NCBI GenBank assembly: GCA_040255525.1
Contig: JBDZVD010000004.1
Coordinates: 69,592-133,591, forward strand
Length of the DNA stretch: 64,000 nt
DNA from: Rugosimonospora sp040255525
GTDB taxonomy: Bacteria > Actinomycetota > Actinomycetes > Mycobacteriales > Micromonosporaceae
Direction: 5' to 3'
Shown piece after piece: positions 23,864-32,387 of the stretch. A program made the translations under genes and the position numbers. Positions within the stretch are counted from its first letter, which is position 1. Each line of letters starts with the position of its first letter. The notes beneath the pieces were generated by a model. The model saw only the letters and a list, made by a program, of their open reading frames with translations, ran no database searches and was not told the DNA's origin.

Positions 23864-25588
23864 CTAGCTCGACGAGGCACCGCGCCTCAGCGGGGTACCC
23901 AGGACCACAGCCACCGTCGTGCCGTTCGGTGAACGTGGGCTGATCTCCAGCCGGCCCCGGATACGTTCCGCTCTTTCGGCCATGATTGCAAGACCGTACC
24001 GGCCCTCCGGGCGCTGGTCAGCTATGCCGTGACCGTCATCCGACACTTCGATTTGCGCAAATGGCGGGTCCACAACGCAAGTAACCCACAGGTTGCTTGC
24101 ACCGGCGTGCTTGCGGGCGTTCGTGATCGCCTCCTGGGCGATCCGGAGCAACTCGGCCTCGACGGCGGCGGGCAGCCGCGCGGTCGACTCGTCCAGCGAC
24201 AGATTCACCCGGAATCCGGCCGACGCGCCGACCGCCCGCGCGTACTCGGCGATGGCGGCCGCCAGCCCGCCGTGCCGGTCCACCTCGGTACGCAGCTCGA
24301 ACAGGGACAGCCGCAGCTCGGTGATCACCCGGGTCACCTCGGCACGCAGGGTACGCAGCTCGTCCAGGGCGTCCTTGGCGTCCTCGGGCAGTACGGCGAG
24401 CGCGTTGTCGATGCCGTACCCGACCATGACCAGTTCCTGGGCGACCCCGTCGTGGATCTCCCGGGCCAGCCGCTGCCGTTCCTCGTTGGTGGCCAGCGAG
24501 CGCACCTCGTCGAACAGCAGCGCGGCCTCCAACCGGAGAGCGGCCGGCGCGGTGAGCTTGGTGACCCGCTCGATCACCTGTGCCGGGTAGGCGCCCGCGC
24601 TGTCCGCCTCGATCACCAGCAGGCCGACCGTACGGACCCCGGCCACCAGCGGCACGACCAGGGCGGAGACGTCCGGGCCGGAGCGCGAGCGGGCCTGTGA
24701 ACGGCTGGCCGCTACCGGCTGCTGGGAGGCCCAGGCGTCGCCGATCGCCGAGTCGGAGTCCAGGTCGGTCTCCCAGTCGATCCGGTCCAGGCCGGACTGG
24801 GCCAGGACAACCAGGCGGGAACCTCCGCTTGCGGACAGCACGGCGGCCCGGTCGGCGGCCGTCACTGCGCGGACGTCGTCGAGCAGGTGCTCGGCGAGCC
24901 CGCCCGGGTCCAGGGTCGCGCCGGGCAGCCGGCGGGCGACGCTGCGCAGCTGGGTCAGCAGCCGGGTCGCCTCGGCGTACGGCTGGGGTAGCTCCCGCCG
25001 GTCCAGCAGGCTCCGCTGGAGGGTCGCGGTCACCGCGGCGGCCAGGCCGGCCAGTGCCAGCCACAACAGCGTGACCAGCAGATAGTCGTAGTGGGACAGG
25101 CGGTGGTCGGCCGCGCCCAGGCCGGCCAGCACGGCCACGGCCGCCACGAACAGCAGCACGGCTTCGAGGTTGCGCCGGTACAGCGTGGCGGCGACGAACG
25201 GCACCAGCAGGTACGGCAGCGTGGCCGCCGCGGCGGCGTCGCCGCGCAGCGGCGGCGTGCCGTGTGCCGCGTGCGCCACGATCACGTCGGTCGCCAGGCA
25301 GGTGATCAGTACCTCGGCCAGCCGGCTGAGCGGCCCGATCACCCGGTGCCGCGGCACGGCCGTGGCCGGTACGGCGGCGATGCCCAGCAGCACTGCCCAG
25401 CTGACGCACAGCGCGTCATGGGTCGCCGCGACGCACTGGGCGGCGACCAGGACCAGCAGCGCCACCCGGGCGATCATGGTGACCGGGTGCGGGCGCCGCC
25501 AGAAGCGCAGGTTCGCGCCCGGCTCCGCGTCGATGTCGACCATGACCGGCGACCGCGCCCGCCAGCGCCTGACGAGGTCAGCTGCCAT
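23864..25588 (-). CDS. Membrane sensor histidine kinase (HisKA_3, GAF domain)
   Basis: Partner kinase of the NarL-type regulator. About 574 residues: five or six N-terminal membrane segments (about 40-190), a GAF-like region (about 235-375), dimerisation/phosphoacceptor helix RQRLAREIHDGVAQEL and an HATPase domain with N box AITNARKHAGAS and G1 box DDGHGI. The ATG at 25588 overlaps the fadD stop by 11 bp; a GTG at 25612 and an ATG at 25543 are alternatives. The signal sensed is unknown; a multi-span N-terminus with a GAF domain suggests a membrane or redox cue. Confidence 0.9.
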   Translation of the reverse strand: MAADLVRRWRARSPVMVDIDAEPGANLRFWRRPHPVTMIARVALLVLVAAQCVAATHDALCVSWAVLLGIAAVPATAVPRHRVIGPLSRLAEVLITCLATDVIVAHAAHGTPPLRGDAAAAATLPYLLVPFVAATLYRRNLEAVLLFVAAVAVLAGLGAADHRLSHYDYLLVTLLWLALAGLAAAVTATLQRSLLDRRELPQPYAEATRLLTQLRSVARRLPGATLDPGGLAEHLLDDVRAVTAADRAAVLSASGGSRLVVLAQSGLDRIDWETDLDSDSAIGDAWASQQPVAASRSQARSRSGPDVSALVVPLVAGVRTVGLLVIEADSAGAYPAQVIERVTKLTAPAALRLEAALLFDEVRSLATNEERQRLAREIHDGVAQELVMVGYGIDNALAVLPEDAKDALDELRTLRAEVTRVITELRLSLFELRTEVDRHGGLAAAIAEYARAVGASAGFRVNLSLDESTARLPAAVEAELLRIAQEAITNARKHAGASNLWVTCVVDPPFAQIEVSDDGHGIADQRPEGRYGLAIMAERAERIRGRLEISPRSPNGTTVAVVLGTPLRRGASSS

Positions 25589-27374
25589 AGATGGCGGCGA
25601 TTTCACTGGCACACTCGTCGAGCACCACGTTGCGCTTCACCTTCAGCGTCGGCGTCATCTCGCCGTTCTCCTCGGTCCAGTCCCGGGGCAGGACACGGAA
25701 CGCCCTGATCCCCTCGGCCCGGGACACGGCCTCGTTGGCGCGGTCGACGGCCTGCTGGATCTCTCCCCGTAGCGCTTCATCCTCGCGCAGGTCGGCGACC
25801 GGCGTACCGGCCGGGCGGCCGTTGCTTTCCAACCACTTCGGCCATGCCTCCTCGTCGATGGTGATGAGGGCGGCGATGAACGGACGGCGATCACCGACCA
25901 CCATGGCCTGACTGATCAACGGGTGGGCGCGCAGCCGGTCCTCAAGTACGGCGGGGGCGACGTTCTTCCCGCCGGCGGTCACGATGATCTCCTTCTTCCG
26001 TCCAGTGATCTTCAGGAAGCCGTCCGCGTCCAGTTCGCCCAGGTCGCCGGAGTGGAAGAAGCCGTCCTGGTCGCGTACCTCCGCCGTGGCCTGCGGGTTC
26101 CGCCAGTACCCGCGGAACACCAGATCGCCCTTGATCAGGATTTCTCCGTCCTCGGCGATGCGCACCGTGACGCCGGGCAGCGGCCGGCCGACGGTACCGA
26201 TCCGGATGGCGCTCTGCAGGTTCACCGCGACCGCGGGCGAGGTCTCGGTCAGCCCGTACCCCTCGTAAATGGTCAGCCCCACGCCGCGGAAGAAGTGCGC
26301 GAGCCGGTCGCCCAGCGGCGCCCCGCCGGAGATCGCGGAGTGGCAGGCGCCGCCCATCGCGGCGCGCAGCTTGCCGTAGACCAGCGTGTCGTACAGCCGG
26401 TGCTTCAGGCGCAGCGCCAGGCCCGGGCCGCCGGAGCTGTCCAGGGCCTCGCTGTAGGCGATCGCCACCCGCTCGGCCCGGTCGAAGAATCCGCCCTTGC
26501 CGTCCGCGTGGGCGCGCTGCTTGGCCGTGCTGTAGACCTTCTCGAACACCCGCGGCACCGACAGCAGGAAGGTGGGCTTGAACCCGCCGAGGTCGGCCAC
26601 CAGATTCTTCACGTCCGAGGTGTGGCCCATCCGGCACCGGGCGTAGACCACGCCGATCTGGATCAGCCTGGCGAACGAGTGGGCCAGCGGCAGGAACAGC
26701 AGCGTCGAGGCGCCCTCGTGGAACAGTGCGTCGAGGCCGGGGATCGCGTTGGCGATGTCCGAGTACAGGTTGCGATGGGTCAGTTCGCAGCCCTTGGGCC
26801 GGCCGGTGGTACCCGACGTGTAGATGATCGTGGCGAGGCTGTCCGGCCCGGCGACGTGCCGGCGGCGGTCCACCTCGGCATCGTCCAGCGGGTCGCCCCC
26901 GGCGACCAACGTGTCGATCGCGCCGCCCTCGATGCGCCACAGTAGGCGCAGGTCGGGAACGCGTTCACGGAAGCCCGCGACGCAGGTCTCGTGCCCCTCG
27001 GTCTCCACGAACGCGGCCGCCGCACCGGAGTCGGACAGGATCCACTCGACCTGCTCGGCGCTGGACGTCTCGTAGATCGGTACGGTGACCGCGCCGGTCG
27101 ACCAGATCGCATAGTCGATCAACGTCCACTCGTACCGGGTCTTGCTCATCAGCGCGACCCGGTCGCCGGGTTCGATGCCGGCCGCGATCAGGCCCTTGGC
27201 GAGGGCCACCACCTCCCGGTGGAACTGCGCGCAGGACACGTCGCGCCAGCCCGACCCGGTGGCCACGGAGAACTGGGCGGCGTCCGGTGCCTGGGCCGCG
27301 TTGTTCCAGACCGGGTCGGTCAGGTTGACCCCCTCGCCGACGCTGGCGACCGGCGGTACGGTGAGCTCCTGCAC
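25578..27374 (-). CDS. fadD15: Long-chain fatty acyl-CoA/AMP synthetase, FadD15-like
   Basis: A 598-residue adenylate-forming enzyme activating fatty acids. Motifs: YTSGTTGRPKG (P-loop), YGLTETSP (A5), SGDLGELDADGF (A7) and the catalytic Lys near the end in PTLKVKRN. The sequence is of the long FACS type (FadD15 in M. tuberculosis, Rv2187) and holds the same position next to pimB. GTG 27374 follows GAGGAG by 6 nt. Its stop overlaps the histidine kinase start. It may supply acyl groups for membrane lipids such as PIMs, as inference from context. Confidence 0.92.
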   Translation of the reverse strand: MQELTVPPVASVGEGVNLTDPVWNNAAQAPDAAQFSVATGSGWRDVSCAQFHREVVALAKGLIAAGIEPGDRVALMSKTRYEWTLIDYAIWSTGAVTVPIYETSSAEQVEWILSDSGAAAAFVETEGHETCVAGFRERVPDLRLLWRIEGGAIDTLVAGGDPLDDAEVDRRRHVAGPDSLATIIYTSGTTGRPKGCELTHRNLYSDIANAIPGLDALFHEGASTLLFLPLAHSFARLIQIGVVYARCRMGHTSDVKNLVADLGGFKPTFLLSVPRVFEKVYSTAKQRAHADGKGGFFDRAERVAIAYSEALDSSGGPGLALRLKHRLYDTLVYGKLRAAMGGACHSAISGGAPLGDRLAHFFRGVGLTIYEGYGLTETSPAVAVNLQSAIRIGTVGRPLPGVTVRIAEDGEILIKGDLVFRGYWRNPQATAEVRDQDGFFHSGDLGELDADGFLKITGRKKEIIVTAGGKNVAPAVLEDRLRAHPLISQAMVVGDRRPFIAALITIDEEAWPKWLESNGRPAGTPVADLREDEALRGEIQQAVDRANEAVSRAEGIRAFRVLPRDWTEENGEMTPTLKVKRNVVLDECASEIAAIYGS

Positions 27375-27560
27375 GGCTGTCTCCTCTGACGGCGGACCTG
27401 CCTCGCGAACAGGGTCATGTGGCAACCGGGAACCTACCGGGCCGTCATGCAAGCGTGGGTCACAGGCCCCGAGGTCGTCCAGTCCCGCCGGTCGGCGGGT
27501 CATCCCGGGCCGGCTCGCTACCGGTGCGTAACGAGCCGGACGAGAGTGTGGCGCCGGTCA

Positions 27561-27573
27561 GGAGGTAACCTCC
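27561..27573 (+). promoter_or_regulatory. GGAGGTAACCTCC element: Shine-Dalgarno hairpin or TAACCT -10 box
   Basis: The strong Shine-Dalgarno GGAGG can pair with CCTCC across a TAA loop, 5 nt before the SRPBCC ATG. The same bases hold TAACCT (27566-27571), 7 nt before the ATG, which would make the mRNA leaderless instead. The two readings are exclusive. Confidence 0.45.
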
Positions 27574-27578
27574 CCAGC

Positions 27579-28028
27579 ATGGCGGACACCTCCACCCAGT
27601 CGATCCTGATCGCCGCACCAGGGTCCCGCGTGGCCGAGGTGATCTGCGACTTCGCGCGGTACCCGGAGTGGGTGTCCGCGGCGAAGACCGTCGAGGTCGT
27701 CGAGGAGTACGAGGACGGGTACGCGAGCCAGGTCCGGTTCGTCCTGGACGCCGGCATGATCCAGGACGAGTACCTGCTGGCCTACGAGTACGCCGAGGAC
27801 ATCTCCCGCATCGAGTGGCACCTGGTCCGGCCGTCCAAGATCCAGAAGGCGCAGACCGGCTCCTACGACATCGAGGACCATGACGACGGCACCTCGACGG
27901 TCACGTACACGCTCGCCGTGGAGCTGTCGATCGGCATGCTCGGCATGTTCAAGCGCAAGGCGGAAAAGGTGATCATGGACACTGCCCTGCGCGAGCTCAA
28001 GCGCCGGGTCGAGTCGGTGGATACTTGA
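27579..28028 (+). CDS. SRPBCC (START-like) lipid-binding-fold protein
   Basis: A 149-residue polyketide-cyclase/START-fold protein: ADTSTQSILIAAPGSRVAEV start, then FARYPEWVSAAKTVEV and a C-terminal helix (MFKRKAEKVIMDTALRELKRR). The M. tuberculosis counterpart in this position is Rv2185c. Such proteins bind hydrophobic ligands; the neighbours fadD15, pimB and plsC suggest lipid handling. ATG 27579 was chosen because the family starts here. Divergent from fadD15 across 204 bp. Confidence 0.9.
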   Translation: MADTSTQSILIAAPGSRVAEVICDFARYPEWVSAAKTVEVVEEYEDGYASQVRFVLDAGMIQDEYLLAYEYAEDISRIEWHLVRPSKIQKAQTGSYDIEDHDDGTSTVTYTLAVELSIGMLGMFKRKAEKVIMDTALRELKRRVESVDT

Positions 28029-28030
28029 GC

Positions 28031-28618
28031 ATGCCCGAGAACGCGAATTCATCCGGCTCGGCCCGGGAAGAGGCGGAGCGCCTGGTCGCCGCCGCGCTGG
28101 CGGCGGCGTCCGTCGCGGCCCGTGGCATCGCCCGTAACGCCTCACCGCTGGCCGGCATCGCCGGCACGGCCGAGCGACTGCTCGCCGGCAGCGCTGGCGG
28201 ACACGTCGCCACCGGCTCCGCCGAGTGCTGCGTCTGCCCGCTGTGCCGGGCCATCACGGCGGTCCGGGACCCGAGTCCGGAACTGGCCCTGAAACTCGCG
28301 TCGGGCGCCAGCGACCTGGCATCCGGCCTGACCGGGATGCTGCGTTCGGTGAGCGACCTGATGTCGGCCACCCCGGCCGGGCGCCCTGGACCCGAGGCAC
28401 CGGGTGCGCGCCGGGGCGCCGACCCCGACTCGGTCTGGCACACGGCGACCACTCGCCGGCCGGACCGCCCCGGGCAGCGCCCGGCCGACCGGACCCCGGA
28501 CGAGCGCTCCGCGGAACCCGCCGACCTCGACCCGTGGCACGCGGCGACAACCGCGCCGTTTCCCCCCGCCGGCACCCCGGAACCAACGGACGAACCGGCG
28601 CCGCCGGACGCCGGCTGA
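28031..28618 (+). CDS. Conserved actinobacterial protein with CCVCPLC motif
   Basis: About 195 residues. The N-terminal half is an Ala-rich helix followed by a short Cys motif ECCVCPLCRAI (about residues 65-75), which may bind metal, and a second helical region. The last 75 residues are Pro/Arg/Asp-rich and probably disordered. ATG 28031 lies 2 nt after the SRPBCC stop; a TTG at 28025 overlaps that stop and is an alternative. It is followed by a ROK glucokinase. Function unknown; position suggests co-expression with the SRPBCC protein. Confidence 0.75.
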   Translation: MPENANSSGSAREEAERLVAAALAAASVAARGIARNASPLAGIAGTAERLLAGSAGGHVATGSAECCVCPLCRAITAVRDPSPELALKLASGASDLASGLTGMLRSVSDLMSATPAGRPGPEAPGARRGADPDSVWHTATTRRPDRPGQRPADRTPDERSAEPADLDPWHAATTAPFPPAGTPEPTDEPAPPDAG

Positions 28619-28701
28619 GACCGGCCAGCAGTACCCGCCTGGCCCAGGCCAGCAAGAGATGTCAACGGCATGCGAACGGCATGCGGAGGGAGAGCACGGC
28701 G

Positions 28702-29649
28702 GTGGGTCTGACCATGGGGTTGGACATCGGCGGCACGAAGGTGCTCGGCGGTGTGGTCGATCCGGGCGGTGAGGTCCTGGCGCTGGCGCGCCGCGACACC
28801 CCAGCCGACGACGCGGGCAAGATGCTGCGCCAGATCATGGACGTGGTCGGTGAGCTCGCGGACGTGCACGAGGTCGACGCGATCGGGATCGGCGCGGCCG
28901 GGTGGATCGACGCGAAGCGTTCCACCGTGCTGTTCTCGCCGAACCTGGCCTGGCGCAACGAGCCGCTGCGGGAGGAGATCGCGCGGTACGTGCAGGTGCC
29001 GATCGTGGTGGAGAACGACGCCAACGTCGCCGCGTGGGCCGAGTTCCAGTTCGGGGCCGCGGCCGACGCGCACGATTCCATGATCATGATCACTATCGGT
29101 ACCGGGGTCGGCGGCGCCATCGTGCTCGGTGGCGAGCTGGTGCGCGGCGCGCACGGCATCGCCGGTGAGCTGGGCCACATGCTCGCCGTACCGGACGGGA
29201 ACCGGTGCGGCTGCGGCCGGCTGGGCTGCATCGAGCAGTACGCCAGCGGCAACGCCCTGGTCCGCCGTGCGCAGGAGCTGGCGGCCCGGGATCCGGCACG
29301 GGCCGCACAGTTGCTGGAGCTGGCCGGCGGCTTCCCGGAGGCGATCACCGGGCCGATGGTGACCCAGGCCGCGAAGGGCGGCGACCCGGTGGCCCGGGAC
29401 GCGTTCGCGACCATCGGGTACTGGCTGGGCAACGGCCTGGCCGACCTGGTCCAGATCCTCGACCCGCAGGTACTGGTGCTCGGCGGCGGCGTGATCGACG
29501 CGGGCGACCTGCTCCTGCACCCGACCCGGGAGGCGTACGTCGCCGCGCTGGCCCAGCGCGGCCGGCTGCCCAGCGCGGAGATCCGGGGCGCCCTGCTGGG
29601 CAACACCGCAGGCGTCGTGGGCGCCGCCGACCTGGCCCGCCGGCCCTAG
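28702..29649 (+). CDS. glk: ROK-family glucokinase
   Basis: Phosphorylates glucose with ATP. The 315-residue protein starts MGLTMGLDIGGTK (ATP-binding DIGGTK). ROK zinc motif CGCGRLGCIEQYASG lies near residues 170-185, with GELGHM just before it and phosphate-binding TIGTGVGGAI. GTG 28702 was preferred to ATG 28714 because it matches known glucokinase starts and follows GGAGGG. It sits 83 bp after the Cys-motif protein and 9 bp before the EEP gene, all on +. Confidence 0.92.
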   Translation: MGLTMGLDIGGTKVLGGVVDPGGEVLALARRDTPADDAGKMLRQIMDVVGELADVHEVDAIGIGAAGWIDAKRSTVLFSPNLAWRNEPLREEIARYVQVPIVVENDANVAAWAEFQFGAAADAHDSMIMITIGTGVGGAIVLGGELVRGAHGIAGELGHMLAVPDGNRCGCGRLGCIEQYASGNALVRRAQELAARDPARAAQLLELAGGFPEAITGPMVTQAAKGGDPVARDAFATIGYWLGNGLADLVQILDPQVLVLGGGVIDAGDLLLHPTREAYVAALAQRGRLPSAEIRGALLGNTAGVVGAADLARRP

Positions 29650-29658
29650 GAGGAATCG

Positions 29659-30333
29659 ATGCCGCAGCTGCGGCTCGCGTCGTACAACGTCCACTCGCTG
29701 CGTGACGACCGGCGGGCACTGATCGAGGCGGTACGCGAGCTGGATCCGGACGTACTGGTGGTCCAGGAGGCGCCACGCGGGCCGCGCTGGCGTACCCGGT
29801 GCGCCCGGCTCGCGCGCGAGTTCGGTCTGGTGTACGCGGCCGGCGGTCTCCCGTCGCTGGGCAACCTGATCCTGGTCGGCTACCGGGTCCGGGTGGAGGA
29901 CACCTGGGCCCTGCGCTACCCGCTGACTCCGGGCAGGCACATGCGCGGCGCCGCATTCGCCCGCTGCTCGGTCGGCCGCACCCCGTTCGTCGTGGTCGGC
30001 ACCCACCTGGCCACCGACTCCGTGGAGCGGCCGGGGCAGGCGCGCGTGCTGGCCAAGGCGCTGGCCGATGTCGACGCCCCGCTGCTGCTCGGCGCCGACC
30101 TGAATGAACAGCCGGGCGGTCCGGCCCGCGGGCTGCTGGCCGAGAACCTGGCGGACGCGGCCGGCGAGGACGGCACCCCGACGTACCCGGTCCACGCTCC
30201 CGGGCGGCGGATCGACGCCCTGTTGGTGGATCCGGCCGTCGAGGTGCGGGGCTACCGGGTGGTCGACACCCCGGCGACGCGCCGGGCCAGCGATCACTTC
30301 CCGATCGTGGCGGAGCTGGAGTTGCCCGACTGA
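29659..30333 (+). CDS. Endonuclease/exonuclease/phosphatase (EEP) family protein
   Basis: A 224-residue metal-dependent phosphodiesterase fold (DNase I/sphingomyelinase-like). Family residues: SYNVHSLRDD (Asn), VVQEAPRGP (Glu metal ligand), GTHLATDS (His), LGADLNEQPGG (Asp/Asn) and the final ASDHFPIVAEL (Asp-His). AGGAGG lies 6 nt before ATG 29659. No signal peptide or membrane anchor is seen. The substrate, nucleic acid or phospholipid, cannot be told. Confidence 0.9.
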   Translation: MPQLRLASYNVHSLRDDRRALIEAVRELDPDVLVVQEAPRGPRWRTRCARLAREFGLVYAAGGLPSLGNLILVGYRVRVEDTWALRYPLTPGRHMRGAAFARCSVGRTPFVVVGTHLATDSVERPGQARVLAKALADVDAPLLLGADLNEQPGGPARGLLAENLADAAGEDGTPTYPVHAPGRRIDALLVDPAVEVRGYRVVDTPATRRASDHFPIVAELELPD

Positions 30334-30506
30334 CGGCACGGCCGGCCGGGCGCGCCGGCGTACTGGTATGGCTCGATGGAGCGCGTGTCGCCACTCCGGC
30401 GCTGATAGTGTGGCCAGTATACGCCCGAGTTTGGGCGGATTTGCCGGATACGTCGCTAGTCATCCGTACCGCGACCCGGCACGGGCATCGCGAAAGGGAG
30501 GCAAGA

Positions 30507-30695
30507 GTGCCCGACAAACGCGATATTCACCAAGCCAAGAGCAAGGGCCGGCACAAGACGACCGCCGGGTCGCGCCGCGGCGCCGCGGTCGTGACCGGGC
30601 CGGACACCGGCGGTACCGTGATCGATCGGTCGATGAAGCAGGACAACGCGGCCCCGGCCGGTACCGGGCGGATGAAGAAGAACAACGGTCACTGA
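30507..30695 (+). CDS. Small basic protein, unknown function
   Basis: A 62-residue protein rich in Lys/Arg/Gly/Thr (starts VPDKRDIHQAKSKGRHKTTAGS), ending in GRMKKNNGH. GTG 30507 follows GGGAGG by 5 nt. It has its own terminator hairpin right after the stop and a gap of 173 bp before it, so it forms a single-gene unit. No family recognised; composition suggests binding to nucleic acid or the ribosome, as inference only. Confidence 0.72.
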   Translation: MPDKRDIHQAKSKGRHKTTAGSRRGAAVVTGPDTGGTVIDRSMKQDNAAPAGTGRMKKNNGH

Positions 30696-30708
30696 CCCGT
30701 ACCCCGAC

Positions 30709-30736
30709 GGGGCCGCCGGAGCATTCCGGCGGCCCC
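30709..30736 (+). terminator. Hairpin after the small basic protein
   Basis: GGGGCCGCCGGA pairs with TCCGGCGGCCCC across a GCAT loop, 14 bp after the stop. Confidence 0.85.
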
Positions 30737-30905
30737 GCGCCGTGCCCACCGCGCCGGTACGCGGGCACCGCGGCCTGAGCCCGGCCCGCCCGCACTGGAC
30801 AAACCACCGCCCGAGCCTCGAAGATGGCGCAGCCGGACCGCCACCCCGACCCGACGGCGCCGACGGTCCGTGTCCCGTGCAGGCACAGCAACGTGGGGAG
30901 GGCCG

Positions 30906-32297
30906 GTGAGTCTCGACTCGGCCGACTGGGAGAGCACCGGAGCCACGGCGACGATCTGGCGGGGCGACCGGCCGGTCTACGACCGCGGCCGAGCCGTGTG
31001 CGTGATCGGCGCCGGGGCGAGCGGCCTCGTCGCGATCAAAAACCTCCGCGAGCACGGCTTCGCCGTCGACTGCTATGAGCGGGAGACCGGCGTCGGCGGC
31101 GCGTGGAACTGGCGGCACGACCGCAGCCCGGTCTACGCCAGCGCCCACCTGGTCTCCTCGAAGCCGTTCACCCAGTTTCCCGACTTCCCGATGCCGGACG
31201 ACTGGCCGGACTACCCGCACCACAGCCAGGTGCACGCCTACCTGGAGCGGTACGCCGAGCACTTCGGGCTGCGCGAGCACATCTGGTTCGGCAGCGAGGT
31301 GGTCCGGGTCGAACCTGCCGAGGGAGAGCACTGGGACGTCACCACCCGCGTCGGGCAGCGGGAGCGGACCTCGCGGTACGCGGCCGTGGTGCTCGCCAAC
31401 GGGCACAACTGGTCGCCCAAGATGCCCAGCTACGACGGCCTCGCCGAGTACCGGGGCGAGGTGATCCACGCCAGCGCGTACAAGGACGCGGCCCAGTTGC
31501 GCGGGCGCAGGGTGCTGGTTATCGGGGCCGGCAACACCGGCTGCGACATCGCCGTCGAGGCCGCCCAGCAGGCCGCGGAGTGCTGGCACTCGACCCGCCG
31601 GGGCTACTGGTACGCACCGAAGTTCGTCGGCGGCCGCCCGGCCGATCAGCTCGGCGACCGGCTCCTGGCGCTGCGGCTGCCGCTACGGCTGCGCCAGTGG
31701 CTCCTCCAGCGGATCCTGCGCCGCCGGGTCGGCGACCTGACCCGGTTCGGCATGCCGGCCCCGGATCACAAGCTCTTCGAGACGCACCCGATCGTCAACA
31801 GCCAGCTCGTGTACTACGTGGGGCACGGCGGGATCCGGCCGGTACCCGACGTGGCCCGGTTCGAGCGCGGCGCCGTCGTCCTGGCCAGCGGGCAGAGCAT
31901 CGAACCGGACCTGGTCGTGATGGCCACCGGCTACCTGCCCCGGTTCGAGTTCCTGGCGCCGGAGGTGCTGAACGTCGACGCGGAGGGTCGCCCCCGGCTC
32001 TACCTGCACGCGTTCGCCCGCCGGCACCCCACGCTGGCCGTCACCGGACTCGTCCAGCCCGACTCGGGCGTGTTCGCCGTCGCGCACTGGCAGGCCGTGG
32101 CCGTCGCCCGTTGGCTGCGGCTGCGCGAGTCGGACCCGGGCCGGGCCGCGGCGTTCTGGCGGCAGGCCGCCGTCGCGCCCGACCAGCGGTTCACCGCCGC
32201 CCGGCTGAAGGACTCCACCCGGCACTGGTTCGAGATCAATCACGTCGACTACCTGCGCGCCCTGCAGCGCACCCTCGATCGGCTCAGCCCGGCCTGA
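30906..32297 (+). CDS. Flavin-containing monooxygenase (FMO/NAD(P)-binding)
   Basis: A 463-residue class B monooxygenase-like protein. FAD-binding GAGASGL in VCVIGAGASGLVAIKNL, FMO-type signature YRGEVIHASAYKD, NADPH-binding GAGNTGCDIAVE and the late MATGYLPRFEFL motif are present. No membrane segment. Members oxidise N, S or ketone groups; substrate unknown. GTG 30906 follows GGGAGG by 4 nt. It precedes an alpha/beta-hydrolase gene by 90 bp and may be co-transcribed with it, a pairing often seen in ketone or ester breakdown, though the hydrolase lacks its nucleophile. Confidence 0.9.
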   Translation: MSLDSADWESTGATATIWRGDRPVYDRGRAVCVIGAGASGLVAIKNLREHGFAVDCYERETGVGGAWNWRHDRSPVYASAHLVSSKPFTQFPDFPMPDDWPDYPHHSQVHAYLERYAEHFGLREHIWFGSEVVRVEPAEGEHWDVTTRVGQRERTSRYAAVVLANGHNWSPKMPSYDGLAEYRGEVIHASAYKDAAQLRGRRVLVIGAGNTGCDIAVEAAQQAAECWHSTRRGYWYAPKFVGGRPADQLGDRLLALRLPLRLRQWLLQRILRRRVGDLTRFGMPAPDHKLFETHPIVNSQLVYYVGHGGIRPVPDVARFERGAVVLASGQSIEPDLVVMATGYLPRFEFLAPEVLNVDAEGRPRLYLHAFARRHPTLAVTGLVQPDSGVFAVAHWQAVAVARWLRLRESDPGRAAAFWRQAAVAPDQRFTAARLKDSTRHWFEINHVDYLRALQRTLDRLSPA

Positions 32298-32359
32298 GCC
32301 GGTCCGCAGCACGAGCCGGTCCGCCAGGCGAGCCGGTCAGGCAGGGCACGAGCCGCACC
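32296..32359 (+). repeat. Short direct repeats between FMO and hydrolase genes
   Basis: GAGCCGGTCCGC(C/A) units begin at 32296, 32313, 32330 and (shortened) 32350, spaced 17-20 bp. They fill most of the 90-bp gap, ahead of a GAGGAGGAAG ribosome site. Confidence 0.6.
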
Positions 32360-32387
32360 CGTCGCGGCCAGAGGAGGAAGAACTCCA

